This document shows positions 55,139 to 55,802 of a stretch of 55,802 nucleotides of DNA, one piece after another. The stretch spans positions 1-55,802 of the forward strand of contig JAGHUS010000187.1 in the NCBI GenBank assembly GCA_018064685.1, in the 5' to 3' direction. Under the pieces are notes generated by a model. The model ran no database searches. It was not told where the DNA came from and saw only the letters and a list, made by a program, of their open reading frames with translations. This DNA comes from Bacteroidales bacterium. Lineage in GTDB: Bacteria; Bacteroidota; Bacteroidia; Bacteroidales; Bacteroidaceae. The position numbers and the translations under genes were made by a program. Every line of letters begins with the position of its first letter. The first letter of the stretch is position 1.

Positions 55139-55643
55139 TAATTAGGAATTAGGAATTAGGAATTAACTTTGCCCATAAGTTTTTCTTCTTTCTTAATTCT
55201 AAAATTCCTAATAAACTTATACAATATTGCATGGAAAAAGAAAATCCGATTGTTGTAAAAAGCAAAGCTTTTGCCATACGAATAGTCCAAATATACAAAT
55301 TCCTCACTAACGAAAAAAAGGAATATGTCCTGAGCAAACAGCTTCTACGCAGTGGGACAAGTATCGGTGCAAACATTGCCGAAGCACTTTGTGGAATCAG
55401 TAACAAAGATTTTCTTGCCAAAATGTATATTTCTTACAAGGAATGCTCAGAAAGTCTTTACTGGATAGAACTGCTTCACGACACAGATTACTTGAATGAT
55501 AATGATTTTTCCTCGATATGGGGACAATGTAAAGAAATTCAGAAAATATTAAGTAGTATAACCAAAACAACAGAAGAGGGGATGAAGAATTCTTGATGCG
55601 ACAAGTAGCATTGAAAAAATTCATAATTCCTAATTCCTAATTA
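55139..55643. mobile_element. candidate cassette: second four-helix-bundle gene between perfect 20-bp inverted arms
   Basis: TAATTAGGAATTAGGAATTA (55139-55158) is the exact inverse of the sequence at 55624-55643. Both arms are made of GGAATTA units with a 7-8 base period. The left arm begins three bases after the araB stop. Next to it TAACTTTG (55164-55171) offers a -7 box and ATAAGTTT/AAACTTAT (55175-55182, 55213-55220) a hairpin before the gene. No transposase is present. Confidence 0.6.
55231..55596 (+). CDS. four helix bundle protein, second subfamily
   Basis: This 121-residue protein belongs to the same broad family as the gene at 53110 but to another subgroup, marked by NPIVVKSKAFAIRIVQIYKF, LSKQLLRSGTSIGANIAEAL and KMYISYKECSESLYWIELLH. 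The Glu in NIAEA/NIAEG and the Ser-Gly segment before it are shared by both. The two proteins differ too much for a recent duplication, so two separate arrivals on both sides of araB are likely. Its 3' end (GMKNS-stop) overlaps a 98-bp tandem duplication. The molecular role is unknown. Confidence 0.92.
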   Translation: MEKENPIVVKSKAFAIRIVQIYKFLTNEKKEYVLSKQLLRSGTSIGANIAEALCGISNKDFLAKMYISYKECSESLYWIELLHDTDYLNDNDFSSIWGQCKEIQKILSSITKTTEEGMKNS

Positions 55644-55770
55644 ATAATTATAGTTAATACAAATCAAAAAGAAGAGCGGATGAAGAATTAATAATGCCTC
55701 AAGAAGCATTGAAAAATTACATAATTCCTAATTCGTATTTAGTAATTGATAATTTATAATATAAATTTGT
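55575..55770. repeat. diverged tandem duplication of about 98 bp over the 3' end of the second four-helix gene
   Basis: Copy 1 (from 55575) and copy 2 (from 55673) share GATGAAGAATT, ATGC..CAAG.AGCATTGAAAAA, ATAATTCCTAATTC and a final AAAAAGA. Copy 1 contains the last codons of the gene; copy 2 keeps a matching MKN-stop. Copy 2 also carries its own CCTAATT remnant of the right arm. Confidence 0.8.
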
Positions 55771-55780
55771 TAAAAAGATT

Positions 55781-55802
55781 ATGAATACGATATCAAGAAT
55801 TT
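55781..55802 (+). CDS. start of an unidentified gene, cut by the window end
   Basis: ATG at 55781 after an A-rich leader (TTAAAAAGATT) opens MNTISRI and runs off the window. Seven codons are too few for an identity. It continues the plus-strand arabinose run. Confidence 0.35.

Noticed and set aside
53110..55596. Diversity-generating retroelement suggested by Avd-like four-helix proteins
   Set aside because: No reverse transcriptase gene or template/variable repeat pair is visible.

Overview
The window looks like a chromosomal piece of a gut or rumen Bacteroidales, most likely Prevotella or a relative. The reasons are the TAnnTTTG -7 promoter boxes (several with TTTG 20 bases upstream), A-rich leaders in place of strong Shine-Dalgarno sites, T9SS-like C-terminal tails on large secreted enzymes, DUF3575-type outer-membrane proteins, an EFR1-type ferredoxin, a Bacteroidales-style arabinose locus and a GluP-like sugar carrier. 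No genome comparison was possible, so the genus is an inference.

Layout. 1-305: relic of a sufS cysteine desulfurase. 306-3914: multidomain secreted glycosidase. 4347-15466: a five-gene envelope cluster on the minus strand. Four of its genes are tightly coupled, and the last encodes a giant protein made of about seven repeated barrel-like domains. 15813-18691: lactaldehyde reductase (fucO) and a FadL-type porin. 19243-21523: ffh-folD. 21635-25372: secreted Ig-like/lipase protein. 25656-25730: tRNA-His. 25870-29151: Wza-like and Wzc-like exopolysaccharide export genes. 29452-31494: GH20 hexosaminidase. 31506-34878: acyltransferase, EFR1 ferredoxin, YeiH transporter and a small secreted protein. 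35077-37588: an Arg/Gly/Met-rich exported protein and a LysM-glucosaminidase, separated by 820 bases full of repeats. 37680-43397: cdd, an ABC-F ATPase, grpE, dnaJ and folC. 43495-55135: galactose and arabinose catabolism (galM, MFS carrier, galK, lipoprotein mutarotase, SSS symporter, araD, araA, araB), all on the plus strand with hairpins between several genes.

How it works together. The extracellular enzymes release sugars. Periplasmic and cytoplasmic mutarotases, the MFS carrier and the SSS symporter bring in galactose and arabinose. GalK starts the Leloir route, and AraA, AraB and AraD convert arabinose to xylulose 5-phosphate. FucO could reduce lactaldehyde from deoxysugars.

Most unusual content. 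Two different four-helix-bundle (23S-IVS-type) genes sit on either side of araB. Each is enclosed by inverted arms built from short tandem repeats. An orphan block of the same 11-bp repeat, ending at the same GGAC boundary, lies 39.5 kb away. This resembles a repeat-plus-protein mobile cassette. Also notable are the poly-barrel protein, an ABC-F ATPase in which one composite ATP site is degenerate at all three motifs, two unrelated arrays with an exact 22-bp period, a 251-bp nested palindrome, and the sufS relic with a microhomology junction.
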